Shown here piece by piece: positions 10,601 through 21,130 of a DNA stretch of 64,000 bases. A program made the translations under genes and the position numbers. This stretch comes from Ceratodon purpureus. Taxonomy: Eukaryota > Streptophyta > Bryopsida > Pseudoditrichales > Ditrichaceae. Location: contig CM026424.1 in assembly GCA_014871385.1 (NCBI GenBank), positions 4,677,041-4,741,040 on the forward strand, written 5' to 3'. Each line of letters opens with the position of its first letter. Within the stretch, counting starts at the first letter, position 1. The notes under the pieces are model-generated. The model ran no database searches, was not told the DNA's origin, and saw only the letters and a list, made by a program, of their open reading frames with translations.

Positions 10601-13600
10601 CGAGGACTTATGCTGGGGGCTCCAATTTTGGTCTTGTTATGTTGATTTGTAAGTTGCATTGTGTGCCCCTTGAGCAGCCTTGCAGCCCTTGGCTTCATGC
10701 CTCGGTGCCGAGGACTTATGCTGGGGGCTCCAACTCTGGTCTTGTTATTTTGATTTGTAAGTTGCATTGTGTGCCCCCCTAGCAGCGTCGCAGCCCTTGG
10801 CATGAAGCCTCGGTGCCGAGGACTTATGCTGGGGGCTCCAATTTTGGTCCTTCTTTGTACATTTTAAAAATGCATTGTGTGCCCCCCTAGCAGCCTCGCA
10901 GCCCTTGGCTTCATGCCTCGGTGCCGAGGACTTATGCTGGGGGCTCCAATTTTGGTCTTGTTATGTTGATTTGTAAGTTGCATTGTGTGCCCCCCTAGCA
11001 GCCTCGCAGCCCTTGGCATGAAGCCTCGGTGCCGAGGACTTATGCTGGGGGCTCCAATTTTGGTCTTGTTATGTTGATTTGTAAGTTGCATTGTGTGCCC
11101 CTTCAGCAGCCTCGCAGCCCTTGGCTTCATGCCTCGGTGCCGAGGACTTATGCTGGGGGCTCCAACTCTGGTCTTGTTATTTTGATTTGTAAGTTGCATT
11201 GTGTGCCCCCCTAGCAGCCTCGCAGCCCTTGGCATGAAGCCTCGGTGCCGAGGACTTATGCTGGGGGCTCCAATTTTGGTCCTTCTTTGTACATTTTAAA
11301 GTTGCATTGTGTGCCCCTTGAGCAGCCTCGCAGGCCTTGGCATGAAGCCTCGGTGCCGAGGACTTATGCTGGGGGCTCCTGCTCTGGTCTTATTATGTTG
11401 ATTTGTAAGTTGCATTGTGTGCCCCTTCAGCAGCCTCGCAGCCCTTGGCATCAAGCCTCTGTGCCGAGGACTTATGCTGGGGGCTCCAACTCTGGTCTTG
11501 TTATTTTGATTTGTAAGTTGCATTGTGTGCCCCCCTAGCAGCCTCGCAGCCCTTGGCATGAAGCCTCGGTGCCGAGGACTTATGCTGGGGGCTCCAACTC
11601 TGGTCTTGTTATTTTGATTTGTAAGTTGCATTGTGTGCCCCCCTAGCAGCGTCGCAGCCCTTGGCATGAAGCCTCGGTGCCGAGGACTTATGCTGGGGGC
11701 TCCAATTTTGGTCCTTCTTTGTACATTTTAAAGTTGCATTCTGTGCCCCTCTAGCAGCCTCGCAGCCCTTGGCTTCATGCCTCGGTGCCGAGGACTTATG
11801 CTGGGGGCTCCTGCTCTGGTCTTGTTATGTTGATTTGTAAGTTGCATTGTGTGCCCCTTGAGCAGCCTCGCAGCCCTTGGCATGAAGCCTCGGTGCCGAG
11901 GACTTATGCTGGGGGCTCCAATTTTGGTCTTGTTATGTTGATTTGTAAGTTGCATTGTGTGCCCCCCTAGCAGCCTCGCAGCTCTTGGCTTCATGCCTCG
12001 GTGCCGAGGACTTATGCTGGGGGCTCCTGCTCTGGTCTTGTTATGTTGATTTGTAAGTTGCATTGTATGCCCCTTGAGCAGCCTCGCAGCCCTTGGCGTA
12101 ATGCCTCGGTGCCGAGGACTCCCGCTGGGGCCTCCAGTTTTGGTCCTCTTATGTTCGTTTTAAAGGTGCATTGTGTCTGTGGTCTCCATCGTTTTAAAGT
12201 TTTATTGTGTACATGGTCTCCATTTTCCAGGCTGATGGCGGGATGGATGCTCCCCAGTTTGAAGAGGACACGCCAGGAAACACCGAAAAGGACGAGGACT
12301 CGGTTGATGATGACGACGCTTTCACTGGAGATCTAGACGAGATTCGATCTCGCCAGAAGCTTAACTCTGTCACTACTATTTCGAGTCTGAGAGTGAAGCC
12401 TTTTGCTTATTCACGTATAGACATTCCTCTCTGCAGAATGCAGCCAATGCCTATTGTGCGCCCGATGATGCAGTGCGACCTGTCGAAACTGGAAGAGGAG
12501 TTCTCGCACGGGTACCGGGAGGGGGCATCTGTGTTTTACGTGTCAATTACAGATGAAGGAGGTAGGACTAGGGAAGTTTCGGCTGCTGATAAGGCCAGAT
12601 GGGGCCCTATCTGGAACAAGAAGAACGATCAGTTTAATGATTTCTTGCTATCGATCCCGGAGCTTGCAGGATATGCAGATCTAATGTTCTTTGTTTGTGA
12701 CGGTAATCATCGTTGTCAAGCATGGTTAAACCATATTGAGCGCCTACACAAGGCCGATGAATCGTGGCATTACCTTGTGGACTCTATCCTTCTGGACACA
12801 AAGGGTAGAATCGGGTTAGTCATGCAGGTCATGCACAACATCAACAAGTAAGTTTCCTAAAGTCTTAATCGTGGTTATCTTTCCATTATTACGATTCCTT
12901 CTGTATTTCATGTTAGTACATTAAATCTGGTTCTGTTGTACCTGTACCAGGCATACCGAGGACAGTCATGTGAAGACGAACGATGTTCACACCCTTTTCA
13001 GAGTTCAAAAGTACGGCCTCATGCCCTTCGAGCAATTTAAGGAGCTGTTGTCCCCCTCGGATGTAAAGAGATGCAGGAAAACAAAGCACGGAACGTGGTA
13101 CACATTACCTGTGAATGTATTCACTAGTTTCATTTACCAGGTACACCATGAGATTCAACATCTCTAATTGTTTTATAAATTTCCCTCCGTATGTGCCGAC
13201 GAGCAATGCTGGGGGCTCCAACTGTGGTCACAGCATGTCGTTTTTACTCTCAGTGTTAGAGCCCTGTGAAGCAGCCTCGCAGCCCTTGGCTTAACGCCTC
13301 GGTGCCGACGAGCAATGCTGGGGGCTCCAACTGTGGTCACAGCATGTCGTTTTTACTCTCAGTGTTAGAGCCCTGTGAAGCAGCCTCGCAGCCCTTGGCT
13401 TATTGCCTCGGTGCCGTCGAGCAATGCTGGGGGCACCAACTGTGGTCACAGCATATCGTGTTTACTCTCTGTGTTAGAGCCCTGTGAAGCAGCCTCGCAT
13501 CCCATGGCCTATTGCCTCGGTGCGGAGGACTTATGCTGGGGGCACCAACTCTGCTCAGTGCATGTCTTCTGTCTTCTCAGTACTCGAGCCCTTTGAAGCA

Positions 13601-16600
13601 ACCTCGCAGCCCTTGGCTTAATGCCTCGGTGCCGAGGTCAAATGCTCGGGGCTCCAATGCTGGTCACTGCATGTATGTCGTTTCCTCAGTTCTAGAGCCC
13701 TTGGCTTCATGCCTGGCAGCCCTTGCCATAATGCGTTGTTGCCGAGGACTAATGCTTGGGGCACTACCTCTGATTACTGCATTCCGTTTTTTTGGTGAGT
13801 ATTGTCAAATCCCCACTTCTCGCTATGATTCGTTCTATCATAATTTGACATGTTTCTCGCTTGGTGCAGCATGAGATCAGCAGAGCAGCAGACGAGGGGC
13901 TACGTGCTTACCTCGAGAATGCTGAGGGTGACGTCGCCGAGAAAGATAAAGCAGCTGCAATGAAGTTGGCGGCTGCAAAGAAGACCGAGAACTTGATAAA
14001 GAAAATGAACAAGTTAACAGCGGTCGCTAACCCGGACCTAACACCAGGTTTCTTGAAAGAGGTATTGTTTCCATTTCTCCGGACTACCATACATCATGCT
14101 CCACCGATCTATCGAATAAGAACACCACTGATTATGCCATACTGATCTTGGTTCGGGGTCTGCCAATTCAGATTGAGCGGCACTACTCGTTGAACGGCTC
14201 CACGGGCGCCGAGTTGAATCTTGAAAAGCTGCAACTGATAGCAACGGCGAAGGCTTCTTCAACCGCCAAGATCAGATGGCTCGAGTTATTCAACTCCTCT
14301 ATAGCCACAAGAGAGGCCCGGTGCCTACCACCTAAACCATGCAACGAGCAGAGGCTCACCCATTGGCTGGGAAGGGCATGCTTCTGGGCAGCAGTGAGTC
14401 ATATCTCTCCACTACACTGTAATGCTATGCTGTATTTCTGTTTCGATCCTATTGTTAACTTCTGCTTACTTAATTAAATTACGTATGCCTGGTCGATCTT
14501 TCAGTTGAGTGAGGAAGCATCCACTTCTCTGGACGACATTCTCCGCTCGGACCGACCTCCAATCAACATGAACGTCTCAACAGAGCCCATGGGTTTGGAG
14601 ACCTACGTAGAGGATTGCAGAATGAAGCTATTTGACCATGCCTTCTTGTCGTACTTCAAAGGTACTGACGCCTTCACCAAGTCAACCGACTTCAAGGATT
14701 TCAAGGGGTCCGACTTAGTGGTTCGAAGAGTCCTTTACAGGTAATTCTCTTATCTTCACTTAGTTTACTATGAGCATCCTCTTGAAGCAACCTCGCAGCC
14801 CTTGGCATAATGCCTCGGTGCCGAGGACAGTTGCTGAGGGCTCCAGCTCTGGTCAGTGCATGTAGTTCTTCATGTTTATTCTAGAGCCCTGTGAAGCAAC
14901 CTCGCAGCCCCTGGCATAATGCCTCGGTGCCGAGGGCTCCTGCTGAGGGCTCCAAGTGTGATGAGTGCATCATGTTCTTCTTGCTGCTCTGGGGCCCATT
15001 GAAGCAACCTCGCAGCCCTTGGCATAATGCCTCGGTGCCGAGGACAGTTGCTGAGGGCTCCAGCTCTGGTCAGTGCATGTAGTTCTTCATGTTTATTCTA
15101 GAGCCCTGTGAAGCAACCTCGCAGCCCCTGGCAAAATGCCTCGGTGCCGAGGGCTCCTGCTGAGGGCTCCAACTGTGATGAGTGCATCATGTTCTTCTTG
15201 CTGCTCTGGGGCCCACTGAAGCAACCTCGCAGCCCTTGGCATAATGCCTCGGTGCCGAGGACAGTTGCTGAGGGCTCCAGCTCTGGTCAGTGCATGTAGT
15301 TCTTTATGTTTATTCTAGAGCCCTGTGAAGCAACCTCGCAGCCCCTGGCAAAATGCCTCGGTGCCGAGGGCTCCTGCTGAGGGCTCCAACTGTGATGAGT
15401 GCATCATGTTCTTCTTGCTGCTCTGGGGCCCACTGAAGCAACCTCGCAGCCCCTGGCATAATGCCTCGGTGCCGAGGACAGTTGCTGAGGGCTCCAGCTC
15501 TGGTCAGTGCATGTAGTTCTTCATGTTTATTCTAGAGCCCTGTGAAGCAACCTCGCAGCCCCTGGCATAATGCCTCGGTGCCGAGGGCTCCTGCTGAGGG
15601 CTCCAACTGTGATGAGTGCATCATGTTCTTCTTGCTGCTCTGGGGCCCACTGAAGCAACCTCGCAGCCCCTGGCATAATGCCTCGGTGCCGAGGACAGTT
15701 GCTGAGGGCTCCAGCTCTGGTCAGTGCATGTAGTTCTTCATGTTTATTCTAGAGCCCTGTGAAGCAACCTCGCAGCCCCTGGCATAATGCCTCGGTGCCG
15801 AGGGCTCCTGCTGAGGGCTCCAAGTGTGATGAGTGCATCATGTTCTTCTTGCTGCTCTGGGGCCCATTGAAGCAACCTCGCAGCCCTTGGCATAATGCCT
15901 CGGTGCCGAGGACCCATGCTCAGGGCACCAGCTCAGTGCATGTAGTTCTTCTTGTTTAGTCTAGAGCGCTTTCTAGCTACCTCGCTGCCCTAGGTACAAT
16001 GCCTCGGTGCCAATGACTACTGCTGGTTCAGGCTGTAACTTACATGTTGGTCGTACGTAATGCAGGTACTTCAAGTACGAGCTACTGGCGAAAGGGGCAA
16101 TCTTAAAGGATGATCTTCCGATATTTCTTCAGGCTTGGGTTGATCGCTCCAGTCCCAGTTGCATGTTTTCTGCTGCGCAGCAACGAACCTGGACCACATC
16201 GCATCTTAGCGCCGGTGCGTGGTACTTAGATTGCCTATCCAGCTTCACCCCATCGTTTGAAGTTGAGCTCAGGAAGTCGAGAGACTCCGTAGGTGAATCT
16301 GGGGCTGAGATGCAAGATCTTCTCGGGATCGAAGACGAGGCAGAGAGAGCAAAGGCCTTGAAGCGCCGCGTTGAGGAGGATCGCAGGAAGGCACAGAAGA
16401 TCAAGGAGGCCGAGGAGAAGGCGCTTCAGAGGGAGGAGGAGAAGCAGCAGAAGGCCGCGGAGAAGAGTTCGAAGAAAGGCAAGAGGAAAGTGAAGTCTCC
16501 CGGCGGGGATGTTGTAAAAAGTCCTATAAGCAATTCGGGATCACAGGCACCTCCGAACTCAAGGGGCACAAAGCGCAATGTGGACTCTACGTACGAAGAA

Positions 16601-19204
16601 GCTCTCACTCAGGTCCCTAACATTAATGTAGGTGAGGAGGAGGGGAGCAACAACCGCGAGCTCATCATCAATTCCTCACTGAAGGATGTCCTGGCGGGGT
16701 CCTCTAATAACTTCACCCAAGCCTACCTCGACATCAAGAGCTTCCTGCTGAAGGTACTTTCCAACGTGCAATTGATTTCATCCAGGATACTGTAACCGTG
16801 CGCATGAAAATGTGGCCACGGGGTGCTATTTCGTTGTAGTCGTAAGTTAGAGTGATTTCGGCTTTGACTCCTTATTGAGGAGTACTTTGCTTGATATTGT
16901 GCAGCAGTCGGAAGGGAGATCCCTGCGCTTCAGGGGCGAGCCGAGGGTGCATCCGTTTGTTGACCTCATCATTGCGGACATTCCTGAGGGTCTGCCGGTC
17001 CCTGGAGTTTCCGATCCTCCCACATCCATCCCCTCATGGAATATTGACACCGATAACTGCTTGCAGCCCATTTTCGATTTCGCCGACAACCATTTACATG
17101 ATGATGGGGCCGTCATATTATTCCACCCCTTTCGTGCCTCAACAAAGGGTGAGATCTTCGGGTACTGCGACGCCTTTGAGTTTGAAGTTCGGAAAGAGTG
17201 GTGGGGGACGAATAAGCTTCACCTCACATCTCCCATCAATCCTACACTGACGGTAAGCTCACTTCTGGGTCACCCCTAGTACAGTTTGTCATTGGTATAT
17301 CTTCAGCCCATTGAAGCAACCTCGCAGCCCCTGGCATAATGCCTCGGTGCCGAGGGCTCCTGCTGAGGGCTCCAACTGTGATGAGTGCATCATGTTCTTC
17401 TTGCTGCTCTGGGGCCCATTGAAGCAACCTCGCAGCCCTTGGCATTATGCCTCGGTGCCGAGGACAGTTGCTGAGGGCTCCAGCTCTGGTCAGTGCATGT
17501 AGTTCTTCATGTTTATTCTAGAGCCCTGTGAAGCAACCTCGCAGCCCCTGGCAAAACGCCTCGGTGCCGAGGGCTCCTGCTGAGGGCTCCAACTGTGATG
17601 AGTGCATCATGTTCTTCTTGCTGCTCTGGGGCCCACTGAAGCAACCTCGCAGCCCTTGGCATAATGCCTCGGTGCCGAGGACAGTTGCTGAGGGCTCCAG
17701 CTCTGGTCAGTGCATGTAGTTCTTCATGTTTATTCTAGAGCCCTGTGAAGCAACCTCGCAGCCCCTGGCATAATGCCTCGGTGCCGAGGGCTCCTGCTGA
17801 GGGCTCCAAGTGTGATGAGTGCATCATGTTCTTCTTGCTGCTCTGGGGCCCATTGAAGCAACCTCGCAGCCCTTGGCATTATGCCTCGGTGCCGAGGACA
17901 GTTGCTGAGGGCTCCAGCTCTGGTCAGTGCATGTAGTTCTTCATGTTTATCCTAGAGCCCTGTGAAGCAACCTCGCAGCCCCTGGCAAAATGCCTCGGTG
18001 CCGAGGGCTCCTGCTGAGGGCTCCAACTGTGATGAGTGCATCATGTTCTTCTTGCTGCTCTGGGGCCCATTGAAGCAACCTCGCAGCCCTTGGCATAATG
18101 CCTCGGTGCCGAGGACCGTTGCTGAGGGCTCCAGCTCTGGTCAGTGCATGTAGTTCTTCATGTTTGTTCTAGAGCCCTGTGAAGCAACCATTGTTCTTCC
18201 TTGTTTTACAGACAATGAAGTTCGGGATTCTACTGGCTGTGAGGAGCTTCAAGTCCGGCGGCCGCAAATCCCGGTTCTCATTTCGCGAGGTGCCTGCACT
18301 GGAGCGCCTTGGATACGATGTTGGTCGGGATGATGTCCTGCAAAACCACGTTTCCCGTGGCACCCAGCTCATGAATGCCTCAAGGCCCTGGCGCGGCCCT
18401 CGCGAGAAGTCCGTTCCTCTTCTGCAGATGCTCATCGAGGCCACGACCGACCCTGGAAGTGTGGTTCTTGACTGCACGACCTCGACTGGTAAGCTACAGT
18501 CCTCTACGTTATAGTTCTCAGTTTCCATTTTCCAGGTATCCTCAGTAACGACCTTGCTCTCCCTCTCAGGTTCCTCAATTCATGCATGCCGACATGCTGA
18601 TCGGCATATTGTTGGATTGGAGGCCGACCAGGAGATCTTCGCAGCTGTATTGAAACCTCTCATTCGAACTACTGCTGCCCCGAACGTTACTACCGCAAGA
18701 CTGGTCACTAGTGAGGATCCCGATGGAGAAGTCAATGTGACAAAGGTTGCAAAGAGGTCCCGGTTCACTACGTGAGTTTAGAAACTTGTTTTCTAATGTT
18801 ACATACTCTTTATAATATGATTTGCTCTGGACTGGATTTATGAACATTGTGCCATTTATATTTGCAGATGCGGCATTCTGAGCACTTCAATGAATCTTCC
18901 TTTTTTTTGTCATCCACATTTTTTCCCAAGCCCCCCAAAGTCATGGCATCTTCCCAGTTACGCGAACGATGCAGCTATTCAACTAGCTCGTGGCAACCAC
19001 CGTACCTTTCAGTCCAGAAACCCCCCTAGTAGGACTCTGGAATTCATCGATAGCGAAGCCCTTGAGTCGGATGGTGAGGCTGTTTCTGATGGGGGAGCTT
19101 CCTTCAGTAGTTCCTCGAGTATCACCTCCTCCTCATCCGAGCATACAGACTCGAGCGTCACTTTGTTCAGTACAGATCCTAGCGACTCCAATCATCTGAT
19201 GTAG
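4670..19204 (+). CDS. ParB-like / beta-class amino-methyltransferase-like fusion protein, 15 exons
   Basis: Exons: 4670-4948, 5502-5600, 5768-5866, 6499-6573, 9790-9864, 12231-12847, 12951-13140, 13870-14061, 14172-14393, 14505-14740, 16066-16753, 16905-17252, 18212-18488, 18570-18771, 18868-19204. All junctions are GT-AG and keep phase, giving 3,936 nt (1,311 aa). Residues 1-210 are basic then acidic and low-complexity. Residues ~260-480 hold a ParB/sulfiredoxin-type domain with the nucleotide-binding signature CDGNHR (~366-371). A charged coiled coil follows (~783-838). Residues ~925-1200 match permuted N4/N6 amino-methyltransferases: strand DLIIADIPEG where DPPY is expected (949-953), EKSVPLLQMLIEA before motif I, VVLDCTTSTG (1124-1133) in place of the SAM-binding FxGxG motif, and RHIVGLEAD. 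The tail is Ser-rich. ParB-methylase fusions are typical of phages and mobile elements. Here the catalytic motifs look degenerate, so DNA or SAM binding without catalysis is possible. Exons 1-5 are the least certain. Confidence 0.75.
5960..12160 (+). repeat. large intronic minisatellite, ~108-bp unit, roughly 50 copies
   Basis: Near-identical 108-bp units fill introns 3, 4 and 5 of the ParB-methyltransferase gene. Each has GCAGCCCTTGGCATGAAG, the perfect palindrome CCTCGGTGCCGAGG, then ACTTATGCTGGGGGCTCC and a T-rich stretch with GTTGATTTGTAAGTTGCATT. Several subtypes alternate (CCAATTTTGG versus CTGCTCTGG; CCCCCCTAGC versus CCCTTGAGC), implying higher-order duplication. Because 108 is divisible by three, both strands carry long periodic reading frames. 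These are by-products of the repeat rather than supported genes. Confidence 0.95.
13190..13790 (+). repeat. minisatellite, ~109-bp unit, five to six diverged copies
   Basis: This fills intron 7 of the ParB-methyltransferase gene. Units share GCAGCCTCGCAGCCCTTGGC and GCCTCGGTGCCG with the large array, but their second half is different (GTCACAGCATGTCG, GTTAGAGCCCTGTGAA). Copies at the downstream end are more diverged. Confidence 0.9.
14780..16020 (+). repeat. minisatellite with ~217-bp higher-order unit (two alternating 108-109-bp subunits)
   Basis: This fills intron 10 of the ParB-methyltransferase gene. Subunit a has CCGAGGACAGTTGCTGAGGG and GTCAGTGCATGTAG; subunit b has CCGAGGGCTCCTGCTGAGGG and GATGAGTGCATCATG. 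About five dimer repeats are followed by two degenerate units. Confidence 0.93.
17300..18190 (+). repeat. second copy of the 217-bp dimeric minisatellite
   Basis: This fills intron 12 of the ParB-methyltransferase gene. The alternating a and b subunits are almost identical to those in intron 10, so the array was copied between two introns of one gene or homogenised by exchange. About four dimers are present. The array ends some 20 bp before the exon 13 acceptor. Confidence 0.93.
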
Positions 19205-19914
19205 GAACCCAGTCACGTGATTAGCCTTCTGTTGAGTTAGTCTACACGGTATTTGTATTTGCTTTCCAAGTAATGAACATTCACGACTATATATTTATAC
19301 AATACGGTGGCCCATAAGCAACTACGCTGCAAAGGGCCCTAGCACATGGCAAAGCAGATGATAAAATCACCACATGATAAAATTAGCACTTTCTAAAATT
19401 ACTGTGATGGAGTGCTGCACGGTCGCTTCAATTCGCTCCATTACGAACGACAAACATACATCCGTTGACCAGACTGTGAGCCCCTGAAAGGAGAGTTTCG
19501 CACCGAGGCATTGCCATGTGAGCCACGGTTGCTTCATTGGGCTCCAGTAACAACTGTAACAAATCATGTATTCACCAGAGTGACGGACCCAATGAAGTCT
19601 GCTCGGGGCCGAGGCATTGTGCCAAGGGCTGCGACGTTGATCCAGAGGGCCCTAGCGAAGGGATAAAAGTAAAAACAATGACCACAATGAGATGGCATAA
19701 GGGATTCTGATTTCAGTGGAGGAGATGGCATAAGGGGTTACATATGGATGTTAAGTTCAGGTTACACGATGCGAATATGACCGGTAAATTATCAACTTTT
19801 ATTGACTTCCTTGGTAATACTTCAGAAACTTACAGATATCCTTCAGGAATAACATTACCCTGTTCGACTCCAAACAGTGCAACCACTCAATATTCCTAGC
19901 TGAAGTGAGCCTAA
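19205..19914. other. intergenic stretch with one or two degenerate minisatellite units
   Basis: No convincing gene lies between the stop of the ParB-methyltransferase gene and the 217-aa ORF. Around 19497-19655, inverted and decayed copies of the local unit appear (CACCGAGGCATTGCCATGTG; GGGGCCGAGGCATTGTGCC). Confidence 0.5.
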
Positions 19915-20568
19915 CTAGCCTAGATTTACGAGGGTCAACCCTGAGTATTGCGATAAAGCCCCTGTGATTGAGTTAGTGGATACCCAAGACAGACCCGCTC
20001 TGCTCCAATTCGTCACTGTTCTACTCATGTTGCTAGGTCCAATGAGGGAGTCTACGACTGAGAAAACCATAAGGTTTGCGTAGTCATCGTGGAGGTACTT
20101 CTCTTTCCAGAAATCTGCACGCAAAAATGTTGGACCATGAGGCATACTCGGCTGCGTAAATGCCAGGACAACAGTATTCTGGTCAGGGACGGTTCCTCCG
20201 CGTCCTAAACCGAGCACTTGCGCCGCTCCGGTGTCTTCTGCCTCCGGAATAAGTATTCCTCCTGTCATCGCCTCCTTGAATCCAAGCCCGTACTCCCAAA
20301 CCATAAGCATCATGCATTTCATGTTCGGAGGGAGATTACTACTTTTATCACTATCTAAAGCAGAATGAACTGACGACGGGAAGATCTTCAGCAGCCATGT
20401 CTTATGATACTGGTACCACTGTTCCGGAGACTTGTATGGATAGTACCGGATGTTGGAATCCGCCCGCCTTCTACGTATAACTATATCTCCAACCTGCGGT
20501 TCAAGCATGGTCCCAAGGTTGAGCAAGAACTGTGTTCCAGAGTGGAGGCTAAACATGAGAGGAGACAT
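19915..20568 (-). CDS. uncharacterised single-exon protein, 217 aa
   Basis: An uninterrupted frame runs from an ATG to the stop at 19915. The product is mixed alpha/beta, with no signal peptide or clear membrane segment, a basic RRRR patch near residue 32, several aromatic residues in PYKSPEQWYQYHKTW, and a Gly-rich stretch (VLGLGRGGTVPDQN). I do not recognise the family. On the minus strand a TTTATATAT stretch lies about 95 bp upstream and could serve as a TATA box. It is convergent with the ParB-methyltransferase gene, about 710 bp from that gene's stop. The length and protein-like composition argue for a real gene, possibly of mobile-element origin. Confidence 0.5.
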   Translation of the reverse strand: MSPLMFSLHSGTQFLLNLGTMLEPQVGDIVIRRRRADSNIRYYPYKSPEQWYQYHKTWLLKIFPSSVHSALDSDKSSNLPPNMKCMMLMVWEYGLGFKEAMTGGILIPEAEDTGAAQVLGLGRGGTVPDQNTVVLAFTQPSMPHGPTFLRADFWKEKYLHDDYANLMVFSVVDSLIGPSNMSRTVTNWSRAGLSWVSTNSITGALSQYSGLTLVNLG

Positions 20569-21130
20569 AGTTAGGAGGCAGAAAATGATGATATACTATC
20601 CGCCTTAGAATGAAATGAGCATTCAGGTCTTTTGAGTCAAGCATGTTCTTCTCGCACCTGATATATAAAGCACTCTGCCGTCAACGTGACGCCTCGTTGT
20701 CGCCGGCATTTCCTTGATATTCACGTTTCTCTATCCAGGTTTCTGACTGTAATTCCTCATACATTATGATACACAGCCTCCAAGTCTAGTCTCCGGCGGG
20801 CAGATTGTGGGTGGTCCGGTGCATTATTCGATACACATGATATGGAGCCGGCGCCAGCACGGCAGATTTAAGTTTCACACGAAAATGTCAGTTCTTGATA
20901 CTCCAGCACGAAACAGTACAGTTCAGATGGCCTTTGACAGGGGCAAGCCCGGAATTATCTTTGTTTTGATTTTGCCCATGTATGGTTAAGATTGTAAGCG
21001 AATAGTTAATGAAAGACGTATGAGCTCAAATAGCACAGTCTACGCTGATTCGTTAACATTAAAAAAATGGAATTCACAGAGACTTAGAAAATCATGAATA
21101 CATTTGATTAACTCGATTATTATATTAAGA
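20569..21130. other. intergenic, no gene recognised
   Basis: The region upstream of the 217-aa ORF has a possible TATA-type sequence near 20661-20669 (minus strand). I see no other feature I can support. Confidence 0.3.

Noticed and set aside
5963-11667. Dozens of open frames on both strands in the large repeat array
   Set aside because: They follow the 108-bp period, lie in introns, and have no independent support. They are mentioned only as a repeat by-product.
12207-12230. Start of the ParB exon at an upstream ATG (12207)
   Set aside because: This ATG lies upstream of a strong TTTTCCAG acceptor. Splicing from exon 5 in phase 0 explains the frame better.
14891-18153. Repeated 63-codon plus-strand frames in the dimeric arrays
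   Set aside because: Identical repeats bounded by stop codons every 217 bp inside introns. Not genes.
5960-18190. CRISPR-like array
   Set aside because: Units are long, contiguous and lack unique spacers, and the genome is eukaryotic.
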